A DNA stretch of 64,000 nt from Larimichthys crocea. Taxonomy: Eukaryota > Chordata > Actinopteri > Sciaenidae. The notes below the pieces were generated by a model that had not been told where the DNA came from, made no database searches, and saw only the letters and a list, made by a program, of their open reading frames with translations. The translations under genes and the position numbers were made by a program. The DNA lies in contig NC_040013.1 of assembly GCF_000972845.2 (NCBI RefSeq), positions 6,371,957-6,435,956 on the forward strand, given 5' to 3'. Shown here in pieces: positions 47,401-57,918 of the stretch (positions within the stretch are counted from its first letter, which is position 1; each line of letters opens with the position of its first letter).

Positions 47401-50400
47401 GTGCCAGACCAGATCTCTATCTGTCTTGGCCCAAGACTATACAGCTTTTCATTCCTCCAAACACTGGAGGCTGATTTAATCTAAAATAATCTGAGCCTAC
47501 AGATTCTCTACACGTCTGTACTTGTCTGCACTCACCGTTGTTGGGCGACGATTGCTCCTCCTGCTCCCTGCGCCGTATGCTGCCACCACTCGAGGGTCGG
47601 TGATGGTGGTGCTTCTTCTTGTTTTTAATGAGAATCTTCCCGAGCATCTCCTGCGGCGAGGGGAGCGCCTGACCGGGCTCCAGCTAGAGCCACGCGAAAG
47701 ACACAATCGTGACAGATTGATGATTTGGAGAAAGAACTCCAGCAAAACGAAGCACAAGATTTGATAACTTTTTAAGGCTTGAATGTGGTGAGCAGAGCTG
47801 GATACAGAGAATGTTTCATAGGATTTATCGAGGGATTAAAAAAAGAACACGCATGCCTTCATTTAATATCTGAGATTAGGCATTTCTTCTTCTTGATATT
47901 AATCATGAGGTGCTCTGAATGAGGCAGCCACAACAGTGCCACAGGGTCAAGTCAAGTGTTTTATAACTCAAGTTAAACAGCTTTTAAATCAGTCTAAAAA
48001 ACAACTCTGCAGCCTTAAGACTTTGGATGACAAGTCGTCGTAAAAGTGATTAACATTCAAATGAATTCATCCCTGCAGCTCTCTATTACTTCAGCTCAAA
48101 AACTACAGTCACTGTGTGTTTTAATCTGCACTGTGTATAAACACATGAAGAAATGCTGTGCACACATATTTCTTGCAAGTTGACTGGTCTTACTGGATAT
48201 TTCTCAAGTGGATCAATGAGCAGTGCGTCTCCAAAGATGGTCCTGCAGTACTCTGCCATTTTGGCCTGCTGCTTGGCCCTGACAGAAGAAGAGACACGTT
48301 AGTTTAGCTGGTTTAATTTAACCTGCCACAATGGGACAGGGTCCCAGTTTTAGAGCAAATATGCATGAGAATAAACTGCAAACTAAAAAAAGACCAAATT
48401 ACATAGAGACAAATTATGATCTGAATCCAAACACACTCAGACTGACTGGACTTACGAATCTACGTGGTTTTCAAAGGACAGGATGAGGGGGTATGGTGAG
48501 GTCTTGAAAGCACTCTCTGCTATCGCTTCAATCACCTCCTACAGGCCAGGAAAGAATGAGAACATTAAAAAGAGCTCCACTGAATAAAATCTCCAAGTAC
48601 ACGGTAAAATAAACATTTCCTCACATTATTCACGTTTAGAACCAAAATATGAATCAAACTTTGCTTTTTTTTTCCACAAGCAAAATGAGCTTTTCCATGA
48701 TAGGGGATAGAAATCTAATTATGAAACCCCAAAATACTCAACAGATTACTGCTCGACTTAATTTTTCTGTTTGTTCAAACTTTCTGCGGTCTCCAAATTT
48801 AGCATCTCTGAATCCACTTCAAAGAATTTGCTGACCAGACTGAGGGTTAAGGAGGTGCATGCACCACCACGTTTCCCTTCATAGTTTTTTTCATTTTTAA
48901 CAGCTGGAAGTCGACAAATAGCTTGTTGGGGGTTTATAACGCAACATAAAAGCCAATAAACTATCAAGTAATTTTATAAAGTGGACCTCTTAACCTTAAT
49001 GCTTCCATAAACGTAAAAATACTCGACTTAATTGTGCGCAGATGTAAAAACTTCCATGAATTGGCTTTTATTGAATCACTTTTATATGGTGTCAGTCATA
49101 CATAGAGTGGAAAACAGACATTTATGTACGGGGAGAAACTCACAGCAACATTTCACACCCTCGTAAAAATGCAGTAAAGTAAAATGTTATACGAGAGAAA
49201 TCACTTACACAAACTCAACCTAACCAAGGTGTCACAATTAAACTTCATGTGGATAATCCTAATGCATAACAATATTACACTTGAATGCAGAAAAGTAGAT
49301 GACTGTCACCTTAAAGGGGATCTCAGTGGTCATGGTGAAGCCGTGGGTGATGTAGGGCTCCTCGTCTTGTGGCCGGCCCTTCCAGCAGTCCAGCTCTACA
49401 CAGCGACAGCCGGTCAGCAGCACCTGCCTGTACATTTCCACCGACGACAGACCGGTCAGCTGACCCACTGCGGGCAGACAGACAAAGTGGAGATGGTTTC
49501 AGGTCCAAAAGATGAACTATAAGTCTAGACATCAGGCATGTGTGTGATGTGCTCTGCGAGTGTGTTTTTGTACCTGTGAGGTATGTGTTGTGTGAGGAGT
49601 TGATAAAGTAGTGAGACAGCGGTTGGTTCATGTCGTCGATGACATCCAGCCTCTCTGGAGGTACGACGCCGTTTTCCTCTCCTCCCAGATACCGAGCGAA
49701 AGCCTGCAAACTGATCTGGTCTGCAAGACAGAGAGAGACAGGAGGACGGATTGTGTTTAGTAATTATAAAGTGTCAATAAAGTTTCTGTTTAAATGGACA
49801 GAGCACCATCCATCTGCTCACGGCAATCAGAATAACTGATTTAATTTGAAGAGGTAGGAGCTATATTAAACTGACACTGTGTGCTCTAGCAGTAAAGTGA
49901 CCCATGTTTTCAGATCCATGTTTACAGCTGCAGGTTAGCTCTGAACACAACAGGCTCCATAGTGGATCAGTTTACAAGTTTAGGGGGCTTAACGGTGTCC
50001 TAGCAGAGCGGCTCAAGGTAGCCAAGGCTCTGTTTTTCGTTCCACACTTTATCCACAGCAAAATGTGGAGGACATTTCATCAAACGAGCGAACGTTGCCA
50101 AGGCTTTTAGAAGAGAACAACCGCTTTGCCGCAATAAAAGTCAAGGAAATCGATCATAGCTATAAACCTGTAATTATCTGAGCACTGCCGCAGCTGATAA
50201 ACATTTCTCTGAGATGAGACGCAGCTGCATGTACACAATCTTATCTGGCTAAATTATATGATTTATGGGGCGGCATTTAGCTCAGTCGGTAGAGCAGCCG
50301 GCCCATGTGCGAAGGCTCAGTCCTTGCTGCGGAAGCTCAGGGTTCGAATCCAACCTGTGGCTCTTTCCTGCATGTCATTCCCCATCTCTCTCTCCCCACA

Positions 50401-53400
50401 TTGCTGTCACTCTTCAGCTGTCTCTATCAAAAATAAAGTTTGAAAAGGCCCAAAAAAAAATTATCTTTTAAAAAAATATATATATATGCAGTTATTTGTG
50501 CAGTTATTTGATTTAGCAACTTAAAAAAGGTCAGTGTGTGCTGGTCAGTCTCTTGGATGATCTTTGAGGAACACATTAAAGGTTCGCTGCACTTTTTCAT
50601 CAAAGAATCTCACAAATGAAGATCACCTGTGTGAAAAACACATTCAAAAACACACTAACCTCTGTCCAGCTGGCCGGTGTTAGTCTCATATTTCTCCATG
50701 ATCTGTCGGACCTGCTCTCTTTTCAGCGGGGGGTACAGCACCTCGTTCAGTCTGGAGTCTCGCTGCCTGCGGTTGATGAAGTCCATCAGCTGGTCCAAAG
50801 AGATGAATGGCTTCCTCTTGGAGCCACTGAAAGAAAGAGAAGAGTGTACTGAAAAGTCAAGCTCAGGTTTGAAGCCTTACTAGGGAGCCTACAAAAACAC
50901 TCCGGAAAGATTCATGGGGATGACATTTTATTCTGGCAAATGGGAATAAACATAATGACAAATCACAGCGTGTGTTTGTTAAAGCGTTATCTATGTGTCA
51001 AATACCTTTCCTCAAAGATGGCTTGTATCTCGGGCCGGAGACAGAGGCTGTCGAGAAACCTCTGGAAGGCCTCCCACGTGAAATCATCTGGCTTGAGTCC
51101 CTCTCCCTGGAAGAGAACAGAGAGGATTGTGTTGAAGGAGATGATGTTTTCAGAGACACTTTAAACCCGAGGCTGACAGTCAGTCAGCCTCCTGGCAGCC
51201 GTCTGCCTCCGGCGACATTGGGAGGGTCAACATTGATGACATTGTCAGCTGTGGCTCAGCTCTGTGGCCTCAGTCTTCAGTTTGACCAGCAGGAGGCACC
51301 AGAGTACAGCAATGCAAAGAGAAACGCTGACAGTGCAGTTTGCACAATCTGGTCTCTTATTCAAAACAAAACATCTTGTGACTCCAAAAACTGATTTTTA
51401 GGAAAGATTGCACTCAAATCAAACCAAGTTTATTTGTATAGCCCTTTGCAATAGCCAGACGGTACCCAAAGTGCTTTACAACAACGCCATTAAACAATGC
51501 ATAACAGATAGATAACAAATAAGTACAATTAAAAGTGCTGTAGTGCTGCAGCGCTGCAGCGTATTAAAAGCCTTGCAGAAATACATAGAAAGGAGCAGAC
51601 AGAACGAGTACACCTAAGAAACAGTACTGCCCTAGTCAGAATTGAAACGCCAATCTAAAGAAGTGGGTCTTAAGCTTCGATTTAAAAAGGCTGAGATCAG
51701 TAGTGGTGCCGATGTCAGGGGGAAGTTTGTTCCACAGTCTGGGAGTAGCGACGGCAAAAGAACGATCGCTCCACTGTTTAAATCTCGACCTAGGGACCTC
51801 TAACAGAAGCTGACCCGAAGAGCGCAGGGCTCTGCCACAACTGTGAAAAAAGTTAAAATCTCTGACAAGTAAGAGGGGGCCAAGCCATTAATGGCGTTAA
51901 AAGCAAACAACAGAAGTTTAAAATCAATTCTAAAACGGACTGGGAGCCAGTGGAGTGATGACACAGGGAGGCTTGTTTTACCTACCAGACCTCAGTAATG
52001 TACTTACTCACGCTGCACATAAAAGCAAAGATTTAGACAATGAATAAAAAAAATACATGACAGATATTTTCTTTTCATTTGAAAGAATGAATGAAGCTTT
52101 ATTTTAAAGTATTTTAGTTTAAGCGTTCTTCCTAGGAAGCCAAATTTGTGAGATTGAGACTGGCTTCTTCTTTACTTGGCCATTATTTTTGCCGTGTTAG
52201 TGCATATGGCACTTTTTTTTGTATTACTTGATGCTATTTAAAAAAATTTTTAAACAACTAACTTTTCATGAATAACAGTGACATCAAGTGATCAAACCGC
52301 CATTTAAAGTGTTAAAATGATTAAAGTGATTGAATGTTTGGTAGTTTTGAGCAGGGCTGAAGTTGTTTCAGAAAAAAAATAATTAATTTGTTTAAGTTTT
52401 TTTGGCTGTTTTTGGAAGTGGACGTCATATGAAGGTATGGCAAGCAGCCAGGTAGCTTAGCTTAGCGCAAAGACTGGCAACAGGGGGAATCAGCTAGCCT
52501 TTCACGCTAACAAAATCCACCTATCAGCATCTCTAAATCTCACTAATAAACACGATATTATCCTGTTTGTTCAATCCATAGAAGAAGGAAAACTTAAAAA
52601 CGTGTGACACTTGTTGTGAGCTGTCAAAATGTATATTTTAGGCTACTTTCCCATCCTTGTTTTGCCTTCCGTACATTGCAAAGGCATGCAAAGAATGCTT
52701 TGCAAACACTGCATGATGAATGAACAAATATAAGGAACGCTTATATTGTGTAGCCAGTGATTGCTTTTGATTATTACCTTGTTATAGAGGAGGCCACACT
52801 GCTCCAGAGCCGTCTCCACTCTCTTTTTATCTGAAAACATCTTGAGAACACTGAAAAAAAGAGTGTGCAGAGATATCTGTTTAAAAACTGTCTTTTTTTT
52901 TCTTTTCTTTTTTTTAAAATCACTCAAAAAGGTTCAAAAGGATTTGACGTTCATGTGTGACAGGGCAGACAAAAAGGTCAACAGCGAGCAGAGGTAAACC
53001 AGAGGAGAAGTCAAGAAGAGAAAGTGGAAGAGAGACAGAGAAGAGGAAAGGAAAGAAGAAGTGTAGGGCAGAGGTGAAATTCTGTATAGAGTTTAAAAAG
53101 TAGATGTTGTGGGTGTTTCTCACTTCTTCACAGGGATCTTCCCATCCTGATTCACCTGCAACCTTAACTTAGTGTACCTGAAACAGACACAGAGAGAGAG
53201 AGAGAGGCTCTTAAAAAGAACAAACTAACATCTGCAGCTGCCTCATGTCGAGATAAGACGCGTGCGCACAAACACAAACGAAACTTCTTACGCTTTGAGG
53301 AGGAAGGTGTTCCGTGATGCATTCTGGGAAAGTATGTTTGTGGCCAAAGTGAACAGCTCATCTGTCCAAATCTGGAAACACACACGTACACAGACAGGAA

Positions 53401-56047
53401 CGAGATGATAAAACAGAGTTGTTTGACTGTTCGTCTGATGTTAAAGTGAAACAGTTTCTATATACAATATACAACACACACGCACAGATGGAATAATCCC
53501 TCTTTTTACAACTCCTAAACACACACATGCACGTCTTTATGTCAACGTCATAAAGTGAGAATATGGAAGGAAGGAAGAGATGCTATATGCAAGTATAAGT
53601 AATAAGTAGATTAGATTATGGGATGATTGTCCCGGTTTCCGTGGTTACCTTGGCTGCACCGTCCTGCGTAGCCTGGAAGTTGAGGAAAGAGGTGTTCACA
53701 AGGTCATTGCCATGGACGATGGTTACCAGCTTCGCCTCGACGCCGTCACCCTTACTGAAGCCCAGCAAATCTCGCAGCTTCGCGTCCTGATACAGACACA
53801 TTTACGTCCTCACATGTATGTCCTCTTTATGACATTGAATATGAACATAACACACACTACGCTGGCTACAACTCTGGTTTGACTTGTGCGCACAAACTCA
53901 ACATCTTTCCCGCTCCTTGTCCATCTTTCTGTATCCCGAGAACAGTAAATGTGATACATGTGGTGCAGCACTCTGATCTAATTAACCAAACGACTCTTTC
54001 CTCCTCTTTAGGCAGCTCTTCCTCCACCACCAACCCGCCCTTACCACTCAGCGTCTCTCTCTATCAATCAGTTCTCTCCATCACTCCCTCTCTATCCTGT
54101 TCCTCGTTCATTTCAATTAAATAAATTAACTTGGAGTGTTTATCAAGAAAAGTTTCTGCCAAGTCGTTAAGCAGCAAGCGAGAGATCAGTTCAGCCAAAT
54201 TATGAGAAATGAAAAATAATGTTACCAGAAACATCCATGTTACGACAGATAATCCTGTTTATGACCTTTGTAAAGAAAGTCGTAAAACTTTTGACAGTGA
54301 CTGTGGATTTTCCAGAGCAACACTCAGCAAACACTCCCTCTGGAAATAAATGTTGTTTCCAATACGCGTTTAGCCAAGAAGTTGTAAATACATCCACATA
54401 TTGTCATCTTCTAAAGTTGATATCACATTACTCAACTTGAGCATTCACGTGGAGTCATGTTCCTCGCCCCCTGACGAATGTCCCCTTTTAATTCTGGTCT
54501 ACTCTCTTAAGGGGCCTAATCTAACGATTTAGATGCTAAATGCTCCACTTTGTTTACAAGCTCGTAACTAACTGTTCAGTGTTTGGTGGTGGGCACACAG
54601 TGTACAGATGGTTCATTTTGAGCTTTTTTAGCTGACATCATTGATCTGCTGCAGCTGCGTTGATGAGAAAGGGGGGGAAAAACAGTTAAGTTACAGGATG
54701 TACAGCCAAAACAATTAAAAGACACAAAAAAATGCATAAATAACGTCTCTATCCTTTGTTAATATTAAAAAAATGCTGACTATAATTTGTAGCAGCTTTT
54801 AACTTAACTTCACAATGCTGTGAGCACAGCACCGACAAATTTATCCTACCTACAAGTGAGAATTTGTGTGAAGTGGTTGTTTAGAGTTCATGTAAAGGCA
54901 ATTCTTTCAGAATAATTTATATATGTTAAAGGGTGGCTCAATGACACACTGAGGCCACCCTGAGCATACCCCTGCACCCCTGCACCCCGAGCAGAGAGAC
55001 AGAGATTAATGCATCTCTCAAAATGTTTCAAAATTAGTCACATCATTTTCTAAAACTCATCTGACACGTTTCAGTCGTTTTAAAATGGCTACTTGACAGC
55101 TCCCACGAGTGGACGTGGCTTCAAGCACATTCAGCGGACACGCCCCCACAGTCCTGGAGCTGAGAATTCATTTTTACCTGATTTTGACACCTAATTTCAT
55201 AAACTTTACGATATTTTTAATTATTCAAATTTGGCTGGGTGGTTCATAGCACTTTTTTCTTTGGTCTGACAAACTGAGAACACATATTTATTCTTACTTT
55301 AGATAGACTTTAATGATTACACCACTCGGATATTACCTTATTTTTAATCCTTTATTCACTGAACACATTTTGACATTACTCAGCAGTCACATGTCATCAC
55401 TACACAACATTTCATGCTGTGACTAGTTTTTCTTACATCATGGCTCAGGCTTGACTGCAGATGAGGCTTTTCCTCTCACATATTGTTTAAAAGCTGAACT
55501 TAATTAGAGCTTTGTTTGAAGTAATATTGTAAAATGCTGCTAAATATTCACCCATAAATCAGTGTTTTTGTTATCTTTTATTAATTTAATCCAAAGTCTG
55601 CACTATGTAAACACATCCATATGTTTGAACCGTTTAACCACTAATACACAACTTTATATTCGTGTCCCTGTCGCCCAGATCTATGCTTACACAATGACTT
55701 CCTGGCCAACAGCCACTACTTATATCACTTCCTGTCTGACAGCCCATCTGTCAGCAGGCTCATTAGCGCTTTGTCACCTTTGCACCATCAGCTGAGAGAG
55801 GAAACACGCACATACACACACACCCGCACCCGCACACACACACACACACACACCTTTTGGTGACAGTCACACACTTGAGCATCACATTTCTGGGGTCAGA
55901 AGACAAAGTTATCAACAGCAGGAGGTGACAGCGTCTTTCTCTCTCTCTATGTCACACACATACACACACATTACCAACCTTTGGTTGTTTGGCGTATTTT
56001 CCTGTTCTCGTGTCCCTGATGGTGCTAATGTCCAGAATCTCCACCTC
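40253..56047 (-). CDS. plcb3: Phospholipase C beta 3, all but the N-terminal ~60 residues
   Basis: Gq/G-beta-gamma-activated phosphoinositide phospholipase C that hydrolyses PIP2 to IP3 and diacylglycerol at the plasma membrane. Thirty-two GT-AG exons give 1,199 codons plus TAG (3,600 nt). Order, numbered from the first visible residue: PH remainder 1-95, EF hands about 96-227, TIM-barrel X about 228-385, acidic X-Y linker about 386-493, Y about 494-600, C2 about 600-765, Gq-binding helix-turn-helix about 770-801, proximal and distal coiled-coil CTD 802-1130, Ser/Pro-rich tail. Catalytic motifs are intact: [30 protein letters not shown]. The distal CTD ([30 protein letters not shown]) matches PLCB3 rather than PLCB1, 2 or 4. 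With about 60 missing residues the length (~1,260) fits PLCB3. No frameshift or stop was seen. Confidence 0.95.
40574..41427 (-). other. plcb3 last intron
   Basis: 0.85 kb between w31 and w32. Carries a fragment of the tagcttagcttagcat repeat family (about 40655-40860). No exon was recognised. Confidence 0.85.
40655..40860. mobile_element. Fragment of the tagcttagcttagcat repeat family
   Basis: tagcttagcttagcat followed by acacctctaaagtgcactaat, parallel to acacctctaaagttgattaat in the 16300 copy. Confidence 0.55.
41428..41514 (-). CDS. plcb3: plcb3 exon w31: distal CTD coiled coil
   Basis: 87 nt, phase 0-0, encoding [29 protein letters not shown]. LEEAQxxRxxKL continues the distal CTD helix. 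Donor gtgagc. Confidence 0.95.
41866..41923 (-). CDS. plcb3: plcb3 exon w30: distal CTD coiled coil
   Basis: 58 nt encoding [19 protein letters not shown]. Matches the ELTEINRRHI(T)ESV segment of mammalian PLCB3. Confidence 0.95.
42030..42119 (-). CDS. plcb3: plcb3 exon w29: distal CTD coiled coil
   Basis: 90 nt encoding [44 protein letters not shown] is specific to PLCB3 among PLC-beta paralogues and decides the identity. Confidence 0.96.
42234..42310 (-). CDS. plcb3: plcb3 exon w28: distal CTD coiled coil
   Basis: 77 nt encoding [26 protein letters not shown]. Corresponds to the T(Q)xxQLKxLKExxER segment shared by PLCB1 and PLCB3. Confidence 0.95.
42541..42700 (-). CDS. plcb3: plcb3 exon w27: distal CTD coiled coil
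   Basis: 160 nt encoding [53 protein letters not shown]. Long amphipathic helix of the distal CTD. The acceptor follows a short TG tract; a CA tract follows the donor. Confidence 0.95.
42977..43086 (-). CDS. plcb3: plcb3 exon w26: CTD basic region
   Basis: 110 nt encoding [36 protein letters not shown]. Basic, hydrophilic; probably contributes to membrane binding of the CTD as in other PLC-beta enzymes (inference). Confidence 0.9.
43178..43287 (-). CDS. plcb3: plcb3 exon w25: proximal CTD
   Basis: 110 nt encoding [36 protein letters not shown]. Lys-rich helix matching the ELKxxKxxVKLxxKQ segment of PLCB1/3. Confidence 0.95.
43440..43481 (-). CDS. plcb3: plcb3 exon w24: 42-nt microexon, autoinhibitory helix segment
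   Basis: Encodes [14 protein letters not shown] between ttgtgtgtgtag and gtaagg. EDLI(A/S)(S/T)(I/V)L is the start of the proximal CTD helix that packs on the catalytic core of PLC-beta3. Both ends are phase 1 and the length is a multiple of three, so skipping would keep the frame. Confidence 0.9.
43973..44114 (-). CDS. plcb3: plcb3 exon w23: proximal CTD linker
   Basis: 142 nt encoding [47 protein letters not shown]. Proline-rich, low complexity and unlike the mammalian linker. Supported by clean splice sites and frame rather than by close similarity. Confidence 0.85.
44300..44394 (-). CDS. plcb3: plcb3 exon w22: Gq-binding helix-turn-helix
   Basis: 95 nt encoding [32 protein letters not shown]. 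The NPI core lies in the helix-turn-helix that docks on activated G-alpha-q in PLC-beta3. A (TG)20 tract, read on this strand, lies about 14 nt before the acceptor. Confidence 0.95.
44408..44448. repeat. (CA)20, read as (TG)20 upstream of plcb3 exon w22
   Basis: Pure alternation; in the plcb3 transcript it is UG and sits about 14 nt before the 3' splice site of the exon starting at 44394. Confidence 0.95.
45080..45184 (-). CDS. plcb3: plcb3 exon w21: end of C2 domain
   Basis: 105 nt encoding [35 protein letters not shown]. Matches the final C2 strand and the (V/I)YTEAxDYIP exit of PLCB3. Confidence 0.96.
45292..45391 (-). CDS. plcb3: plcb3 exon w20: C2 domain
   Basis: 100 nt encoding [33 protein letters not shown]. 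Typical C2 strands. The donor is the slightly unusual gtcagt. Confidence 0.96.
45478..45639 (-). CDS. plcb3: plcb3 exon w19: C2 domain
   Basis: 162 nt, phase 0-0. Encodes [54 protein letters not shown], the first strands of the PLC-beta C2 domain. Confidence 0.97.
45737..45891 (-). CDS. plcb3: plcb3 exon w18: end of Y domain, start of C2
   Basis: 155 nt encoding [51 protein letters not shown]. Closes the barrel and leads into the C2 domain. The acceptor side of the next intron carries an 18-T run on the + strand (45711-45728). Confidence 0.97.
46242..46366 (-). CDS. plcb3: plcb3 exon w17: Y domain core
   Basis: 125 nt encoding [38 protein letters not shown] and QTL. Holds the [13 protein letters not shown] substrate-binding motif and LFWNVGCQ of the Y half. 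Confidence 0.97.
46547..46631 (-). CDS. plcb3: plcb3 exon w16: Y domain
   Basis: 85 nt encoding [29 protein letters not shown]. Matches the [10 protein letters not shown]...SP(M/V)EFVE block of PLC-beta. Start chosen at the first of two AGs because it alone keeps the frame. Confidence 0.95.
46862..46958 (-). CDS. plcb3: plcb3 exon w15: start of Y domain
   Basis: 97 nt encoding [20 protein letters not shown] and [12 protein letters not shown], nearly identical to PLCB1/PLCB3 at the start of the Y half-barrel. Confidence 0.97.
47053..47126 (-). CDS. plcb3: plcb3 exon w14: acidic X-Y linker
   Basis: 74 nt encoding [13 protein letters not shown] then [11 protein letters not shown]. The acidic run is the PLC-beta linker feature thought to block the active site until the enzyme meets a charged membrane. 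Confidence 0.95.
47205..47306 (-). CDS. plcb3: plcb3 exon w13: X-Y linker
   Basis: 102 nt encoding [20 protein letters not shown] and [15 protein letters not shown]. Low-conservation linker between X and Y. SNGEE is shared with mammalian PLCB3. Confidence 0.9.
47536..47683 (-). CDS. plcb3: plcb3 exon w12: end of X domain and start of X-Y linker
   Basis: 148 nt encoding [20 protein letters not shown], then a basic and His-rich run [20 protein letters not shown]. The first part ends the X half of the barrel; the rest opens the variable linker. Confidence 0.95.
48194..48278 (-). CDS. plcb3: plcb3 exon w11: X domain
   Basis: 85 nt encoding [17 protein letters not shown] and [11 protein letters not shown], the conserved segment after LSFENHVD in PLC-beta. 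Donor gtaaga. Confidence 0.96.
48456..48538 (-). CDS. plcb3: plcb3 exon w10: X domain
   Basis: 83 nt encoding [17 protein letters not shown] and [11 protein letters not shown]. The Glu of LSFENH is a Ca2+ ligand of the PLC active site. Confidence 0.96.
49310..49467 (-). CDS. plcb3: plcb3 exon w9: X domain core
   Basis: 158 nt encoding [33 protein letters not shown] and [15 protein letters not shown]. It holds the Ca2+-ligand Glu and Asp (VELDCW) and the second catalytic His (THGFT). Confidence 0.97.
49574..49720 (-). CDS. plcb3: plcb3 exon w8: start of catalytic X domain
   Basis: 147 nt encoding [36 protein letters not shown] and [13 protein letters not shown]. The His of SSHNTYL is the first catalytic histidine of the TIM barrel (about residue 331 of the full protein, as in mammalian PLCB3). 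Confidence 0.97.
50269..50462 (+). mobile_element. tRNA-derived SINE, copy 2
   Basis: A box TAGCTCAGTCGGTAGAGC at 50278-50295 and canonical B box GGTTCGAATCC at 50341-50351, same body as copy 1, A-rich tail. Lies antisense in a plcb3 intron. Not a functional tRNA gene: the 3' half does not continue as an acceptor stem. Confidence 0.85.
50660..50826 (-). CDS. plcb3: plcb3 exon w7: EF hands 3-4
   Basis: 167 nt encoding [48 protein letters not shown]. Contains the LMDFIN and LNEVLYPPL landmarks of PLC-beta EF hands 3/4. Confidence 0.96.
51006..51106 (-). CDS. plcb3: plcb3 exon w6: EF hands
   Basis: 101 nt encoding [33 protein letters not shown]. Matches PLC-beta EF hand 2 (xPDxF...FLxxLCLRPEI). 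The 1.67-kb intron before it holds a dispersed repeat. Confidence 0.95.
51419..51984. mobile_element. Long interspersed repeat fragment
   Basis: Begins aagtttatttgtatagccct and caaagtgctttacaac, then gaagtgggtcttaagcttcg, gttccacagtctgggagtag and gggagccagtggagtgatg. This order of phrases recurs in fish genomes. No ORF of note; class not assigned. Confidence 0.65.
52430..52610. mobile_element. Fragment of the tagcttagcttagc repeat family
   Basis: ggtagcttagcttagcgcaaagactggcaacaggggg followed by a tail with cacctatcagcatctctaa, matching the 16300 and 40655 copies. Confidence 0.55.
52778..52850 (-). CDS. plcb3: plcb3 exon w5: EF hand
   Basis: 73 nt encoding [20 protein letters not shown] and LLYNK, the strongly conserved PLC-beta EF-hand segment. 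Acceptor ttttcag, donor gtaata. Confidence 0.95.
53124..53177 (-). CDS. plcb3: plcb3 exon w4: EF hand 1
   Basis: 54-nt exon encoding [24 protein letters not shown] is the degenerate first EF-hand loop of PLC-beta enzymes. Both splice phases fit the neighbours. Confidence 0.93.
53292..53371 (-). CDS. plcb3: plcb3 exon w3: end of PH domain / EF hand
   Basis: 80 nt. Encodes [27 protein letters not shown], matching the helix that closes the PH domain and leads to EF hand 1. The acceptor follows a short TG-rich stretch (gtgtgtttccag). Confidence 0.95.
53649..53786 (-). CDS. plcb3: plcb3 exon w2: PH domain
   Basis: 138 nt, phase 0-0. Encodes [31 protein letters not shown] and [15 protein letters not shown], the second half of the PLC-beta PH domain. 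Acceptor tatcag, donor gtaacc. Confidence 0.95.
53787..55978 (-). other. plcb3 intron
   Basis: 2.19 kb between w1 and w2. A complex (CA)n lies at 55805-55853. The remainder is unassigned; no additional PLC-beta exon fits because w1 and w2 join directly in phase 0. Confidence 0.8.
55805..55853. repeat. Interrupted (CA)n microsatellite
   Basis: CA tracts broken by CCCGCACCCGC units. Confidence 0.85.
55979..56047 (-). CDS. plcb3: plcb3 exon w1: PH domain
   Basis: Encodes [20 protein letters not shown] and QPK (69 nt, phase 0-0). DI(S)[11 protein letters not shown] is the PLC-beta PH-domain hallmark. It is the first plcb3 exon I can see; the preceding exon (NLVTLRVDPNGFF-type) was not found to its right. 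Confidence 0.93.
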
Positions 56048-57843
56048 CTGTAAAGACAGACAGATGTCAGTCGATCACTTGATGAGTTCAGGGGTGTGTA
56101 CAGTGTGTGCGCCTCATTAATTTCTACATACATATTTGAATATATATGAAAATTTGTAGACTTTCACGTCCACTACAGGAAAAAAAGTTCACTCTTAACT
56201 CTCCAGTCTAGTTGAAAAGTTGACCAAATACCAACACAACGTAATACAAACCTAACCCATCAGCCTCATCTATAATTTGTGTTTCATGTTAATAACCATA
56301 TTTTCGCATACCAACACGTTAAAGTAAGATGACGAATGTGTAAATATCTGTTCAGCATGTCGAGCATGTCACCGAGCTCTGTTGGCATGAGACTGTGTTG
56401 GCGGCCGTTTCCTTCAGTTCACACATCAGATCGTTGATGAAATGTTGAACAGGAAATGTACTTGCGGTTTGTAATTCACGTAAGAAGCAGGAAGCACGGG
56501 ATGGATGGGAAAGAGAAGAAAGAAATCGGAATAAGAGAAATTAATTTCTCAGGCTGAAAGCTTCTCCCGGCTTTCTCCTCCTTCCATTAAATCCACTTTT
56601 ATCTATCTGTATCAGACTCCCGTGCTTCTCTAGACATAAAACACAACCCCTGACATGTGAACTCAGTGTGTGTGTGTTTGTGCGAAACAGTAACAGCCAG
56701 ACAGAGAGACACAGGTGATATCTGAAGAGACCTTTTGCAGAACACTGTGCACCCTCTCACACATACACCCACACTGATATCTTAGACATATCTTTGGAAT
56801 AGATTTGCATGTCCGATGCTGCAACACAAATTCACACATGCATGTATGCACAACTAGGCAAAACTGTTATTTTAGCATTCATTTTCCTATTTACGTTGCT
56901 GTTTCTTAACATTTCTTCCCCTCAGTCTTGTTCTGGCTTGTTCCCTCTATTCTTTTGTGTCAGGTTGGACATGTAAACCAAAAAAAAAGGAAGATAAAGA
57001 TACGGAGAGAGATAGAGAGAAGATAGGAAAATAGTTGTACTGCATGACTGCAGGCGAGGATGGGGTAGTCTGGAAGGGAAGACGAAGCAAGAGACGAAAA
57101 TGCTGAGGGATGGTCTAGAGGAGGAGGAGTGTGGTCATAAACCCGGCCATAAACACAGAGGAGGGCGCACTGTAAATATTTGTTTAGGCCTGCGCTCATT
57201 CCCCGAGCTTTACTTCATCTGTGTCACTCATCTCAGGTCTTCTTTCCCCTTCATCTTTCTCTCCATCTCTGTGTAGCTCTGCTTTGTGGCATTTTCAGGA
57301 ACACAGTTTACATTTCTCCCCCCGTCTATCGAGATGTTTCATTGAGGAGAACATCTAATGTTTGTGTTTCTCTTCCTGTTGTCACTTTGTCAAATGTTTC
57401 CTTGCCCTCGTTTTATCAATTTGCCCCAAGCTCCTTTCCAAAAATAACAAAAGAAAAACTCATAGTTATTATCCTCGGCTTAAGTTTTTGAAACGCATGT
57501 CTTCCTCATTCCTTCTTTCATTACTTCACTCTAGCTGTGATGTCATCGCCCTGCAGGCTGCCAGGCTCCGGCGGGATTGGCCGCGAGTAATAAAGGTCGG
57601 GAGTTTTGGGCCAATTGGATTAAACTCTGTCTCAAACTTTGTCCTCTGATTGGCCTGTGGAGAATAATTTACTTCCTGAGGGAATAAACCGCTTCTGGGT
57701 CTGTAGGACACACACACACATGCACATTATGTGCACACACATGCACACACACCTCCTCTCCCACAGGCCGTGGTTTCATTCTGCCATTGCCATGGTGACT
57801 CCTTGGAGACCACAGTAATGAGACTACAACTTTGTCTGCCGCC

Positions 57844-57918
57844 TGTGTGTGTGTGTGTGTGTGTGTGTCGTTGACAGCAACATTTTCTCACTGGTTAGTA
57901 ATGTAAAACAAACACACA

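Larger units (their letters stand above)
51107..52777 (-). other. plcb3 intron with two interspersed repeats
   Basis: 1.67 kb between w5 and w6. Holds a long dispersed repeat (51419-51984) and a fragment of the tagcttagcttagc family (about 52430-52610). Nothing coding. Confidence 0.85.
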
